Assembly (NCBI GenBank): GCA_964621525.1
Contig: CAZUMS010000020.1
Location: forward strand, 1-63,911
Direction of reading: 5' to 3'
DNA from: CAZMGV01 sp964621525 [NCBI: uncultured bacterium]
GTDB lineage: Bacteria; JAGRBM01
DNA length: 63,911 nucleotides
Position numbers and translations under genes: made by a program. The notes below the pieces were generated by a model. It had not been told where the DNA came from. It saw only the letters and a list, made by a program, of their open reading frames with translations, and did no database searches. Position 1 is the first letter of the stretch, and the number at the start of each line of letters is the position of its first letter. Below, piece by piece: positions 40,579 through 49,855 of the stretch.

Positions 40579-42726
40579 CTACATGGTTTCGGCAATACGG
40601 ATGAGGGAGGGCGGCACCAGCAGCTTCGACGAACGGACCGCATCCTTGTTCAGGTAGATCTTGAGGAACTGGGACTGCTCGGACTGTGCGGCCGGTTCCC
40701 CTTTCAGCATCCTCGACACGAGGCCGGCAACGGCGTCCGCCCCTGCCTCCTGGTTCGGCTCCGTGCCCACGGCCGCGCCCAGGGCGGCCAGCTCCCGGCT
40801 GTTCACGAACACGGGCAGCGGCCCAGTACCCGATTTCGCCGAGGCGAGCAGGGCCGTGAACGCCTTGCCTCCTTCGGCAGTCCATTCGCGGCCCGCCCAG
40901 ACGATCACGGCGGAGACATCGGGAGGGAGGTCCTCGATCGCGCCGCCGGGACCGGTCTTCGCCTGCACGAGATCGATCGAGAACCGCTGGGCACTGTCGC
41001 TGAACTCCTTGAGCTCGGCCTTCGAGAGCCCGTTGGTTACCACCGCCGCCTTGAGGCGTCCGGTGAAGAACTGCCGCACGAGCCCGATCAGGACCCGGGG
41101 TCCCGCGCTGAGTCCCAGCGAGACGACTCCGTTATCCAGGACCTTGTTCTCTTCCCCGGCCACGACGGCGAGACTGCCGCCCCGCGAAACGCCCGACCGG
41201 ATGGCCGGGGCGGGCGCAGGAGCCGCGAGCACGACGACATTGGCCGGCTTCCTGAGCTGAAGCTGGGGCCGGGAGGCGCTCTTGACCGGCTGGACGAGAG
41301 CCGACGCGCCGATCTTTTCGCGAATTGCGCCCGCGAACTTCTCCGCCGCCGCATCTCCCTGCTCGAAAGCGACCGCGACCGCCGCCGTCTCGCCCGGACC
41401 CGGCGACGCCTTCAGGGGATTGTTGATCGACTTGTAGTAGCCGCTGCCGCCTTTTTCCGGTGCATCCCAGAGGAAGTGGAGCTTGGCCTCGAAGTGGTAC
41501 TTGCGCGCCTCGAGCCCGCCCCACTGGGAGAGCTGGAACCCGATTTCGGGGAGCTGGCCGGTGATCGACTCGGGCGGGTTCGAGCCGTCCTCGGAATCCG
41601 TGAAGTGGATTTCCTTCTTCAGCTTGCGCTTTTTCAGCTCCTTGTCGAGCTCGAACATGACGAAGGTGTTGAGGCCGCGCCCCTGCATCATGAACCACTC
41701 TTCGGCGCCCATGGGGATCTCGCGCTCGGCCTGCGGCTGCTGCCCGTCCACATAGGTGCCCCTGGGCCGCTCGAGGGTGGCGAAGGTGACGCCCTTCATC
41801 TTGTCGAAGTCCACACCCACGTCCACCGTCATGTCTTTCAGGAACAGGTTGATGAGGCCGGGTATCTGGAAGTCGACGGGGATATCGGCGTAGTCCGGAT
41901 AGAAGATGAAATCCGCCGTGATCGGCACCTTGGGCATGGGCGGCAGGGACACCGACAGTTCGAGTGAGCGGATCACCCGGACCGGGCCCGACCGGATGGC
42001 GACAATCTCCTGGTCCAGCTCGTCCTCATTGCGGCTGATCGTGACCCCCGCGGAAGTCACCGCCTTGATCCGGACCTTGAGGCGGTCGATGACGTCCTCG
42101 GTGCGGCCGTTGTCATTCATGCGGCGGAAGACGCCGTACTCGAGAATCAGCGGTTTCTTGCGATCGAAGCCGACCACGAAGGTATCGCTCGTGATCCGGT
42201 CCTGCGCAGGATCGTAGGAAACATAGCGGCGGTCGCTGAGCCGCGGACCGCCGGACGGGAACGAAAAAACATAGACATAGCCGGTGGAACCCGTGAGCGG
42301 ATCGGAGACCTCGATCTCTGCGGATTTCGCCGCGCCGGAGGGCCAGGATTCCTTCGCCGCCCGGAATCCGGCGTCGCGGGCCAGAAACACGATCTCGTCG
42401 TCAGCATCGAGGACGCCGGGCGTGTCGTCTTTCTGCGGACGCTTGCCCGCATCGGAAGCGTACGAGCCATCGGGCAGGCGCTCGTCGATCTGGAAGGGAA
42501 CGGGCTGGAACCCCTTCTCCGTGAGTGCCATGACCCGGACCGAGCCCACGGCCGTGCCATGCAGGTCGGCGGACTCCTGGCCGGAGAGGATCACTCCCTC
42601 CTGATAGCGGTTCACGTAGTCGAATACCGGCGCATCGGCGGCGCGGGCCGCCGGCGAAAACGCCAGCAGGACTGCTGTGACGGCTGCCGGAAAAAGTGCT
42701 TCCCGGCCGGTGATGGACCCCCGCAT
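40579..42726 (-). CDS. Large exported protein of unknown function
   Basis: A 715-residue protein with a signal peptide (LFPAAVTAVLLAFSPAARAADA). I do not recognise a family. The first 450 residues are beta-rich, with segments such as FQIDERLPDGSYASDAGKRPQKDDTPGVLDADDEIVFLARDAG that recur in exported polysaccharide-related proteins of similar organisms, but this is not a match to a named domain. The last 200 residues are alpha/beta. ATG 42726 with AGGGG 8 bases ahead is preferred to 42795. Periplasmic or outer-membrane location likely. Confidence 0.75.
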   Translation of the reverse strand: MRGSITGREALFPAAVTAVLLAFSPAARAADAPVFDYVNRYQEGVILSGQESADLHGTAVGSVRVMALTEKGFQPVPFQIDERLPDGSYASDAGKRPQKDDTPGVLDADDEIVFLARDAGFRAAKESWPSGAAKSAEIEVSDPLTGSTGYVYVFSFPSGGPRLSDRRYVSYDPAQDRITSDTFVVGFDRKKPLILEYGVFRRMNDNGRTEDVIDRLKVRIKAVTSAGVTISRNEDELDQEIVAIRSGPVRVIRSLELSVSLPPMPKVPITADFIFYPDYADIPVDFQIPGLINLFLKDMTVDVGVDFDKMKGVTFATLERPRGTYVDGQQPQAEREIPMGAEEWFMMQGRGLNTFVMFELDKELKKRKLKKEIHFTDSEDGSNPPESITGQLPEIGFQLSQWGGLEARKYHFEAKLHFLWDAPEKGGSGYYKSINNPLKASPGPGETAAVAVAFEQGDAAAEKFAGAIREKIGASALVQPVKSASRPQLQLRKPANVVVLAAPAPAPAIRSGVSRGGSLAVVAGEENKVLDNGVVSLGLSAGPRVLIGLVRQFFTGRLKAAVVTNGLSKAELKEFSDSAQRFSIDLVQAKTGPGGAIEDLPPDVSAVIVWAGREWTAEGGKAFTALLASAKSGTGPLPVFVNSRELAALGAAVGTEPNQEAGADAVAGLVSRMLKGEPAAQSEQSQFLKIYLNKDAVRSSKLLVPPSLIRIAETM

Positions 42727-42918
42727 GAACAAACCCCTAAAGCCGGACTCTCCCCCCGGAGTTTCCGGCCTGTCCCGCTCGGTGAACGGGCTCAAGAATC
42801 TGCAAGACTAAAGCACCCCGCCCGAAGGCTCAAGGGGAAAAACCCACACCCTGACGGGCCCGTCATGGCATGAAACCGCTCTGAGTTTATGGCAAGGAGG
42901 GAGGAGACCGGCGGTGCG

Positions 42919-43968
42919 ATGACGGAACTCCTCAGCATACAGATCGTGAACTGGAACGGCGGCCCGGAGCTGGAGAAAACGCTCCTCGCGCTGGAGCGTT
43001 CCGCGTTCCAAGAGTTTGAGCTGCTCCTGTTCGACAACGGCTCCTCGGACGGCTCGGAGCGGCTCGTTGCGCAGGCGGTCGAGGCAAGGCGCCGTGCGGG
43101 GCACGCCGCCGCGGCGTTCTACAGCCCTTCCAACACCGGCTTCTGCGCGCCGAACAACCGGCTGCTCCGCGAGGGGAAGGCTCCGTGGGTTCTGCTCCTG
43201 AACGCCGACGCCCGTCCGGAGCCGGAGGCCATCGGGCTCCTCGCGGCCGAGACTTCCCGGTATCCGGAGACCGCCATGTTCGCGCCGAAAATTCTCGAGG
43301 CGGACCAGGAGGGGACCCGTTCGTCGGGCCGGATCAACGCCTTCGGGCTCGGCATGTTCGCGGACGGCCTGAACCGGGGCGCCGGGGCCGGGCGATCCGA
43401 TTCGGGCGTTCTCGACGCGGAGCCAGACGCCTTCTGCCCCAGCGGCGCGGCCGGGCTCTACCGGCGGGACGCGCTCCAAGCGGCCGGCGGGCTCACCGAA
43501 AGCTACTTCGCCTACGGCGACGATTACGACCTCGGCCTCAAGCTCCGCCGCATGGGCCACAGCTGCCGCCGCGTTCCTGCGGCGAGATTCCTGCACCGCG
43601 GGTCCTACTCCCTCGGCTTCGGAAACCCGAGGCGGTTCTATCTCATCGAGCGGAACCGGCTCTACAATCTGGTCCGCCACTATCCGGAGACTCTTGTCCG
43701 GATCGCGCCGCTCAGCACGGCATCGCGTTATGCGGGCATGGCGGGTTCGGTGCTTACCGCTTCGGGGCGCGTGGGGCGGACTGTACGGGCCGACGGGGCC
43801 TGGCCCATTGCGAGAGCGCTGGCCGCCGCCCAGCGCGACGCCTTCGCCCGGCGACGGGAACTGCGCGAGGAACGCCGGACGCTGGAGCGCCGCTGGCCCC
43901 TCGACGAGGGCCGGTTCGCTTCGTGGCTGAATGCGTTCGGGCTGGAGCCCGCCGACGCGGTCCGCTGA
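42919..43968 (+). CDS. Family 2 glycosyltransferase (rhamnosyltransferase-like)
   Basis: A 349-residue GT2 enzyme. LSIQIVNWNGGPELEKTLLAL starts the fold, LFDNGSSDGS binds the nucleotide, LLLNADARPEPEAI gives the DxD metal site, and GLTESYFAYGDDYDLGLKLRRMGH holds the ED/GDD-like catalytic block. Such enzymes usually build O-antigen or capsule. ATG 42919 is preferred over 42889 because it begins the conserved fold; AAGGAGGGAGG lies ahead of both. Divergent from the exported-protein gene. Confidence 0.88.
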   Translation: MTELLSIQIVNWNGGPELEKTLLALERSAFQEFELLLFDNGSSDGSERLVAQAVEARRRAGHAAAAFYSPSNTGFCAPNNRLLREGKAPWVLLLNADARPEPEAIGLLAAETSRYPETAMFAPKILEADQEGTRSSGRINAFGLGMFADGLNRGAGAGRSDSGVLDAEPDAFCPSGAAGLYRRDALQAAGGLTESYFAYGDDYDLGLKLRRMGHSCRRVPAARFLHRGSYSLGFGNPRRFYLIERNRLYNLVRHYPETLVRIAPLSTASRYAGMAGSVLTASGRVGRTVRADGAWPIARALAAAQRDAFARRRELREERRTLERRWPLDEGRFASWLNAFGLEPADAVR

Positions 43969-43979
43969 CCGGCGGGGGT

Positions 43980-44480
43980 TTACTTCTTCGTGGCGACGAC
44001 GCCCGCGATCTTGCTCTGGTCCATGATCTGGGCCTTCATCAGCATGGCGAGATCGCCGCTCGTCGCCTGGAGCCGTTCGGCGAGCGCCTTGATGACGGCG
44101 CGGTAGACGCGGACACCTGCATGCGGGTTCTGCTCGCAGTAACTGTCCAGAGTGGCGCGCGTCAGTTTCAGCGTGATCGTCTCCATAGCCGCCACGCAGC
44201 TCGCCGTGCGGACGGCTGCTTCCATGAAGACCGCCATTTCGCCGAAGTAGCCGCCGCTGCCGATGTAGGAGAGGAAGCTCTGCCCCTCGCCCTTCACGAT
44301 GTTCACGCCGCCCTTGAGAACGAGATAGAGCTCGTGGCCCGTCTCGCCTTCGGAGACGATCGCCTTGCCGGCGGGGTGCGTTTCCTCGGCGCAGACATCC
44401 GCGAGGCGTGTGAGTTCCGCCTCGTCCAGTTCCCGGAAGAGAAAGTTCTTCCGGAGCAGGTCTGTCCTCTGGTTGCTCAT
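43980..44480 (-). CDS. Cyclic-nucleotide-binding domain protein
   Basis: A 166-residue protein with one cNMP-binding domain: HPAGKAIVSEGETGHELYLVLKGGVNIV, then the phosphate-binding cassette YFGEMAVFMEAAVRTASC (with the FGE and R-T-A contacts) and a C-terminal helix. There is no helix-turn-helix or kinase part, so it may be a sensor subunit rather than a transcription factor. Convergent with the GT2 gene (11 bases), and lies between it and an oxidase on the opposite strand. Confidence 0.85.
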   Translation of the reverse strand: MSNQRTDLLRKNFLFRELDEAELTRLADVCAEETHPAGKAIVSEGETGHELYLVLKGGVNIVKGEGQSFLSYIGSGGYFGEMAVFMEAAVRTASCVAAMETITLKLTRATLDSYCEQNPHAGVRVYRAVIKALAERLQATSGDLAMLMKAQIMDQSKIAGVVATKK

Positions 44481-44538
44481 GACCGCCCGTTCCTGCTCTT
44501 ATGCCGCCAAACGGGGTAACGGGTCAAACGGGACCGAC

Positions 44539-45651
44539 ATGGGAAACCGTCCGGAAATCGTCGTCGCGGGAGGGGGCATCGCGGGCGTCTGTGCGGCGGC
44601 CGAGCTGGCACGCCGGGGCTTCGCCGTCACATTGCTCGAACGCCACAGCCGCCTCTTCGAGGAAACCTCCACGCACAATTCCGGTGTAATTCATGCGGGT
44701 CTTTACTATCCGCCCGGTTCCCTGAAGGCGCGCACCTGTGTCCCCGGGAACCGGCTCACCCGGGAGTTCTGCGAACGTGCGGGGGTCCCGCACCGGATCT
44801 GCGGCAAGCTGGTCGTGGCTCACGACGAAACGGAAACGGCGGCACTGGAAAACCTGCTCCGGAACGCACGGTCGGCCGGAGCACCCGATGTCACAAGGGT
44901 ACCGCCCGAATTCGTCCGCGAACGGGAGCCGTCCATCAGAACCCCCGTCGCGGCCCTTTGGTCCCCCGCGACCGGGGTGCTCGACGTGGCGGAATACCTG
45001 AACGCCCGCGAGCGGGACGCCCGGCGGGCGGGAGCGGAAATCCTGACCGGCGCCGCAGTCACCGGAATCCGCCGGGATGGCTCGAGGCTCCGGATCGAAA
45101 CCACCCGGGGCGACACTCCGGCAGACATCCTCGTGAATGCCGCGGGCCTGTGGACCGACGATCTCGAAAAACTGGCCGGGCTCCCTTCGAAAACGGTCCA
45201 TCCCTGCCGGGGCGAATATTATGTAGTGACCGGCCGCAAGGCTGCGCTCGTGAACGGGCTCGTCTATCCGGTTCCGCATGCGGACACGGCGGGCCTCGGC
45301 GTCCATCTCACCCGCACGGCGGGCGGGGAACTCCTGATCGGCCCCAATGTGAACTGGACCGGGAGCCGGACGGATTACGAATCGGGGCGCGAGCCGCCGG
45401 ACCGGTTCCTGGAATCGGCGAGGGAACTGCTCCCCGCACTCGAAATGACGGACCTTCGCGAGGGTTACTCCGGCATCCGGCCCAAGCTCTCGCCGCCCGG
45501 CGCGCCGGCGGCGGACTTCGAGATCGGCGTGGAACCGGCGGGCGGGGCGTTCGTCGTCAGCCTGCGCGGCATCGAGTCGCCGGGCCTTACGGCCGCGCCG
45601 GCACTCGCCCTCGAAACCGCGGTACGGATCGAACGGCTCAGTCAGCCGTGA
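44539..45651 (+). CDS. LhgO-like FAD-dependent 2-hydroxyacid oxidase/dehydrogenase
   Basis: A 370-residue D-amino-acid-oxidase-fold enzyme. VVAGGGIAGVCAAAELARRGFAVTLLER binds FAD; THNSGVIHAGLYYPPGSLKARTC and the HPCRGEYYVV segment match L-2-hydroxyglutarate oxidase (LhgO/YgaF) relatives. Likely oxidises a 2-hydroxy acid, passing electrons to the membrane pool; the substrate is inferred. The last 14 bases overlap convergently with the DUF748 gene. The frame opens at 44365 but ATG 44539 starts the FAD fold. Confidence 0.87.
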   Translation: MGNRPEIVVAGGGIAGVCAAAELARRGFAVTLLERHSRLFEETSTHNSGVIHAGLYYPPGSLKARTCVPGNRLTREFCERAGVPHRICGKLVVAHDETETAALENLLRNARSAGAPDVTRVPPEFVREREPSIRTPVAALWSPATGVLDVAEYLNARERDARRAGAEILTGAAVTGIRRDGSRLRIETTRGDTPADILVNAAGLWTDDLEKLAGLPSKTVHPCRGEYYVVTGRKAALVNGLVYPVPHADTAGLGVHLTRTAGGELLIGPNVNWTGSRTDYESGREPPDRFLESARELLPALEMTDLREGYSGIRPKLSPPGAPAADFEIGVEPAGGAFVVSLRGIESPGLTAAPALALETAVRIERLSQP

Positions 45652-48600
45652 GGAGAAGGTTCGTTTTCACGGGGCCGAGCGCGGAGACCTCCGCACCCGG
45701 AGCGGAAGAGTCGAGAATCTCCACGTCCCGGATGAACAGCCGGGCGGGCTCGATGCCGCCCAGTTCGACAAGCCCCGCCTGCACGGCTTCGGCGCGCTTT
45801 CTCGCGAGGCCCCTGAGCGCCACGGCATCCACCGGCTGCATCCGCACCAGACGGTCGCGGACCGCCTCCGTCACGGCCTCCTGCGCCTCGATGGAATTTT
45901 CGGCAGGGAACTCGCCACCGGTGGCCTCGGCCTTGAGCCGCGCGTACACCTGCGCGGGAGTCTCACTGAAGGTCTGCTGGTAGATCCGCCTGAGAATGCG
46001 CCCCGTGTCGGCATCCGAGAGGACGAGCGTCGCCGGGTCGGGAGCCTTGCCGCCCCACCCTTTCATCTCTTCTGCGCGCATCGCCCGCATCTGCACCTCC
46101 AGCGCCGCCTCCTGGAGCGAGACGGCGTCCCGATCCCCGTCGGCGGTCCCCTGGATCTCGACCCGGAGCACCGGCCGGTCGGCGAGGAGCTTCCCGATCA
46201 CGGGGAACTTCGAGTGTTCCGTCCCGGCCATCTCGGCATGGCCCGGTTCGAAGTCGATGTGGCTCAGCTGGTCGCCGTCGGCGCCCACGACGAGACTGGC
46301 CAGCGCCGTGAACGGGGCGGCGGCGACTTTCTCGAGCACGTTTTTCAGGGCCTGCCAGATGATCGGTCCGTACTTGAAATCCGGATCGTCGAGGTCGCCG
46401 CGTACCGGCAGGTCGATCTTGATCTTGCCGTCCCGGTCCGTGAGGATCGCCACGGCGAGCTTCACCGGCAGGCCCGTGGCATCCGGGCTGTTCACCTTCT
46501 TCCCGAATGTGAACTGGTCGAGCATCACTTTGTTCTCGCCGACGAGTTTGCGGTTGTTCAGCTTGTAGTTGAGATCCAGGTACATCTTGCCCTTGTCGAT
46601 GGTGTAACCGGCGAACTTCGCCGAGTAGGGCGTGAAGTTCGACACCTCGATCCCCTGGAACGACAGGGTGACGTCCGTGTAGGCGCGGCTCGTGAGCGGG
46701 TTCAGGTCGCCGGTGATGTAGACCGGCGCGTAGCGGTCCACCTTCCCCTCCATCTTCACCTTGGCGTAGCCCTTGCGGTGCGAGGAGAGGCCGCTGATGG
46801 TCCCCTTCAGGCCGAAAATACCGGTCGTGAAGCCCGGCTCGATTGAGTAGTCGGAAAAGTCGGCCGAGCTGTTCACGAAGCGGACCGAACGGATCTCGGC
46901 GCGGTAGGGAGGCGGCGGCTCCTTCCGTGAATCCTTCGCCGGCTCCCCGGCCGCCAGTTCCGCCGGGGCGTCCGGCTTCGGAGCCGAAGGCTTCGCCGGT
47001 GCGGCGGGACCCTTCATGATGTCGATGAGGTTCGTCGACTGGTCCTTCCGGACGATCACCCGGCTGTAGAGCTTCTCGATCAGGATTTCGTCGATCTTCA
47101 GGTTCAGCGGACTCACCGACGCCTCGATGCCGTTCAGCGAGATGCCGTCCCACCGGACGAAGTCGTCGCCCACGCGCTGGTCCACGGCGCGGAGCGAGGA
47201 CACCTTCGCCGCGCCGGCGAACTTCACCGCAGCGGGCTGGCCCTCTGGCTGGCTGAACGCCACATGACCCGACGAGCCGAACAACCCGGCCTTCAGCTCC
47301 GCGTTCGCCTGCTGCTCCACATAGGGCTGGAACAGGGTTAGCGGCAGGGCCTCCAGCGTGTAGTCGAACTCCGCTGAAAGCGGTTTGAGGCCTGCCTTCC
47401 CCTTGAGATCGAACTTCCCGCTGTCCCCGACGCCGAGCGAAAGCGCGACACCCATCTCCTTCTCGAAGGGATAGACGATATCGGTAAGCTCAAGCCGCAC
47501 GGGAACCACCGGAATCTTCGCGGGCGACGGCGGCGTCCGGTCCTCGAACTCCAGGCCCCAGTCTTCGAACAGGAGTTTTTCGACGGTGGCTTTCCACTCC
47601 GGAGCGGCCTTCGCGGGTGCGGTTTCCGGCGGCGCCGGTCTGGCAGCACCGGACTGCACCGGGGCGGTCTCGGGCGACGGAGCGGAAGTGCCCGGAACGG
47701 CGGCCGGAGCTGCCGGAGGCGGCGGGGCGAACAGGCTTTGCAGATTGATCGTCCCGTCCGGCTCGCGGACGACAACAAACCGGGCCGCTTTCGATTCGAT
47801 GACCGGGATCTTCACCGTGCGGGCCTTCAGGTCCGCCCCGACGTCACGGATGGCGAACGACGGCACGGAGACGAGGACCGGATCCTGTCCTTTGTCCGTG
47901 ATCGCGAGCCCGTCCAGCGTCACCGTGGCGCCCGAGAGCCTGAGGTCCGAGGTCCGGTCCCACGAGTAGTTCGACACCACCGACACGGTGCCGGCTCGCA
48001 GCTCGAACCGGACCCGGTCTTGCACGTATTCCCAGAACGGCCGGAGCTGGATGCCTGAGAGCGAGAACCGTCCCGAGGAGGAAAGCGGATCGAGGAAGAA
48101 CGTTCCCTCCCATTCGATCTTCTCGCCGCGGGTGGTTTCCGCCGCGAAGGAATACTGGCTGTCTTCACGGGGCCGGGTGCTGAACTCCCGGACAGTGAAT
48201 TCTACCGGGCCGAATTCCGCCTTCGCGTCGCGGCCGCCGGAGGTATCGCGAAACAGGGCGCGTCCGTCGCGCAGTTCCAGCAGCCCGATCAGAACCCCCG
48301 GGAGTGCGCCGCTTTTCGGTTCGGCCGGGGCGGGCCCGGCCTTTTTGTCCGCACGCCCCAGAATGTCGGAAAAATTGTACTGGCCCTCGCCCGTCATCAC
48401 GACCCGGAAGAACGGAGAAGCCAGACGGATCTCGGAGAAGGTCCAGGCCCGGCGGAACAGGGAGGAGAGCTGGAAGTCCGCGTGGAACTGCCCGAATGAC
48501 ACGAAGGTCTGCCCGTCCGGGTCCTTGAGGTCGAAGCCGTTCACCGTGAGCGCGAGCAGGAACGGGTTGAATTTCACCTCGGCGATCGTGGCTTCGCGGC

Positions 48601-48751
48601 CCAGATTCTCGCGGATCGCCTTCACGGCCTGGCTCCGCACAATGCCGGGCAGGATGAAAAAGCCGAAGACGGCGTACAGGGCGATGGCACCTGCGGCGAC
48701 GAGACCGCGCTTCTTCCAGGCGGGGTTTCCGGCGATACCGGACAGGTTCAC
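45638..48751 (-). CDS. AsmA-like DUF748 envelope protein
   Basis: A 1037-residue protein with one N-terminal membrane helix (GLVAAGAIALYAVFGFFILPGIV) and a long periplasmic part built of AsmA/DUF748 repeats (VEFTVREFSTRP, LKMAGTV-like beta strands, YTDVTLSFQGIEVSNFTPYSAKFAGYTIDKGKMYLDLNYKL). Near the C-terminus ERPVLRVEIQG-like strands occur. AsmA-type proteins are thought to transport phospholipid between membranes. A Pro/Ala-rich stretch (about 350-420) is a linker. GTG 48751 with GGAG 7 bases ahead is preferred to the open frame at 48859. Convergent overlap with the oxidase. Confidence 0.85.
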   Translation of the reverse strand: MNLSGIAGNPAWKKRGLVAAGAIALYAVFGFFILPGIVRSQAVKAIRENLGREATIAEVKFNPFLLALTVNGFDLKDPDGQTFVSFGQFHADFQLSSLFRRAWTFSEIRLASPFFRVVMTGEGQYNFSDILGRADKKAGPAPAEPKSGALPGVLIGLLELRDGRALFRDTSGGRDAKAEFGPVEFTVREFSTRPREDSQYSFAAETTRGEKIEWEGTFFLDPLSSSGRFSLSGIQLRPFWEYVQDRVRFELRAGTVSVVSNYSWDRTSDLRLSGATVTLDGLAITDKGQDPVLVSVPSFAIRDVGADLKARTVKIPVIESKAARFVVVREPDGTINLQSLFAPPPPAAPAAVPGTSAPSPETAPVQSGAARPAPPETAPAKAAPEWKATVEKLLFEDWGLEFEDRTPPSPAKIPVVPVRLELTDIVYPFEKEMGVALSLGVGDSGKFDLKGKAGLKPLSAEFDYTLEALPLTLFQPYVEQQANAELKAGLFGSSGHVAFSQPEGQPAAVKFAGAAKVSSLRAVDQRVGDDFVRWDGISLNGIEASVSPLNLKIDEILIEKLYSRVIVRKDQSTNLIDIMKGPAAPAKPSAPKPDAPAELAAGEPAKDSRKEPPPPYRAEIRSVRFVNSSADFSDYSIEPGFTTGIFGLKGTISGLSSHRKGYAKVKMEGKVDRYAPVYITGDLNPLTSRAYTDVTLSFQGIEVSNFTPYSAKFAGYTIDKGKMYLDLNYKLNNRKLVGENKVMLDQFTFGKKVNSPDATGLPVKLAVAILTDRDGKIKIDLPVRGDLDDPDFKYGPIIWQALKNVLEKVAAAPFTALASLVVGADGDQLSHIDFEPGHAEMAGTEHSKFPVIGKLLADRPVLRVEIQGTADGDRDAVSLQEAALEVQMRAMRAEEMKGWGGKAPDPATLVLSDADTGRILRRIYQQTFSETPAQVYARLKAEATGGEFPAENSIEAQEAVTEAVRDRLVRMQPVDAVALRGLARKRAEAVQAGLVELGGIEPARLFIRDVEILDSSAPGAEVSALGPVKTNLLLTAD

Positions 48752-48999
48752 TAGGCTTCTCCAGTTCCTCGGGGCGGGACCACCGCCGGGCAGAGGCGGC
48801 ACGAACGGGGGACAGTGTACAAAGCGGACGCCCGGCGCAACAGGGCGGGCCGGACACACTCCCGGCTGATCCCCGCGTCAGTCGGGGCCTTTGTCCCGGA
48901 TGGCGGCGACTTGAGTACGCCCGCCCTGCGTTTTAACTCGCCCGCGCCGTGCGGACCCTGAGGGACCGGGCGGCAATCCGCCGGAACGGGGACCTCTTC

Positions 49000-49782
49000 A
49001 TGGCTTACGAGAATCTTCTTTTTGAAGTGAACGGCGCGGTCGCACGCCTGACGGTGAACCGGCCGAAGGTGCTGAACGCGCTCAATCTCAAGACCCTGAA
49101 CGAGATCGAGGCGTGCGCCCTCGAAGCGGGCCAGAACCCGCAGATCCGGGCGATGATCGTCACCGGAGCGGGCGAAAAGGCGTTCGTCGCCGGAGCCGAC
49201 ATCGCCGAGATGGCCGGCTACGGGCGCCAGGAGGCGCTCCGGTTCTCGGAGGCCGGCCACCGGGCCATGGACGCCCTGGCGGCCCTCGAATTCCCCGTGC
49301 TTGCCCAGGTGAACGGATTTGCCCTTGGCGGCGGGCTCGAACTCGCCCTCGCCTGCGACGTCATCTTCGCCTCGGATACGGCGAAGCTGGGCCTGCCGGA
49401 AGTGACGCTCGGGCTCCTGCCCGGCTTCGGCGGCACGCAGCGGCTCTCCCGCCGCGTGGGACTCGGGAAAGCCCGCGAGCTAACCTACTCGGGCGAACAT
49501 ATTCCGGCGGCCGAGGCGCACCGGATCCATCTCGTGGACCGGGTGTACCCCGCCGCCGAGCTTGCCGCCGCGTGCGGGCAGTGGGCGGAGACGGTCGCGA
49601 GCCGCGGCCCCCGCGGAATCGCCCTGGCCAAGGAAGCGATCGAGACGGGCGCGGGCATCGCACTCCCCGATGCGCTCCGGTTCGAACGCCACCTTTTTGC
49701 CGCCGTCTTCACGACCGAGGACATGAAGGAAGGCACGAAGGCTTTCCTCGAAAAGCGCAAGCCCGACTTCAAGGGCAAGTAA
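49000..49782 (+). CDS. Enoyl-CoA hydratase (crotonase family)
   Basis: A 260-residue crotonase: NRPKVLNALNLKTLNEI, AFVAGADIAEM (oxyanion hole), GFALGGGLELALACDV with the first catalytic Glu and LGLPEVTLGLLPGFGGTQRL with the second. Both glutamates are present, so it should hydrate trans-2-enoyl-CoA. It is first in an apparent lipid-oxidation cluster with the acyl-CoA dehydrogenase and MDR genes. ATG 49000 starts the domain; the frame opens at 48949. Confidence 0.93.
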   Translation: MAYENLLFEVNGAVARLTVNRPKVLNALNLKTLNEIEACALEAGQNPQIRAMIVTGAGEKAFVAGADIAEMAGYGRQEALRFSEAGHRAMDALAALEFPVLAQVNGFALGGGLELALACDVIFASDTAKLGLPEVTLGLLPGFGGTQRLSRRVGLGKARELTYSGEHIPAAEAHRIHLVDRVYPAAELAAACGQWAETVASRGPRGIALAKEAIETGAGIALPDALRFERHLFAAVFTTEDMKEGTKAFLEKRKPDFKGK

Positions 49783-49784
49783 GA

Positions 49785-49811
49785 GCCGCGCCGCCTTTCG
49801 GCAGGCGCGGC
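49785..49811. other. Intergenic hairpin between enoyl-CoA hydratase and acyl-CoA dehydrogenase genes
   Basis: GCCGCGCC (49785-49792) pairs with GGCGCGGC (49804-49811). It lies between two genes read in the same direction and lacks a T-tract, so it is more likely a processing or attenuation hairpin than a full terminator. Confidence 0.4.
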
Positions 49812-49855
49812 CCCCGTACCGCCGGCCGTTGAACCAGATTCAAGGAGAGACTTTC

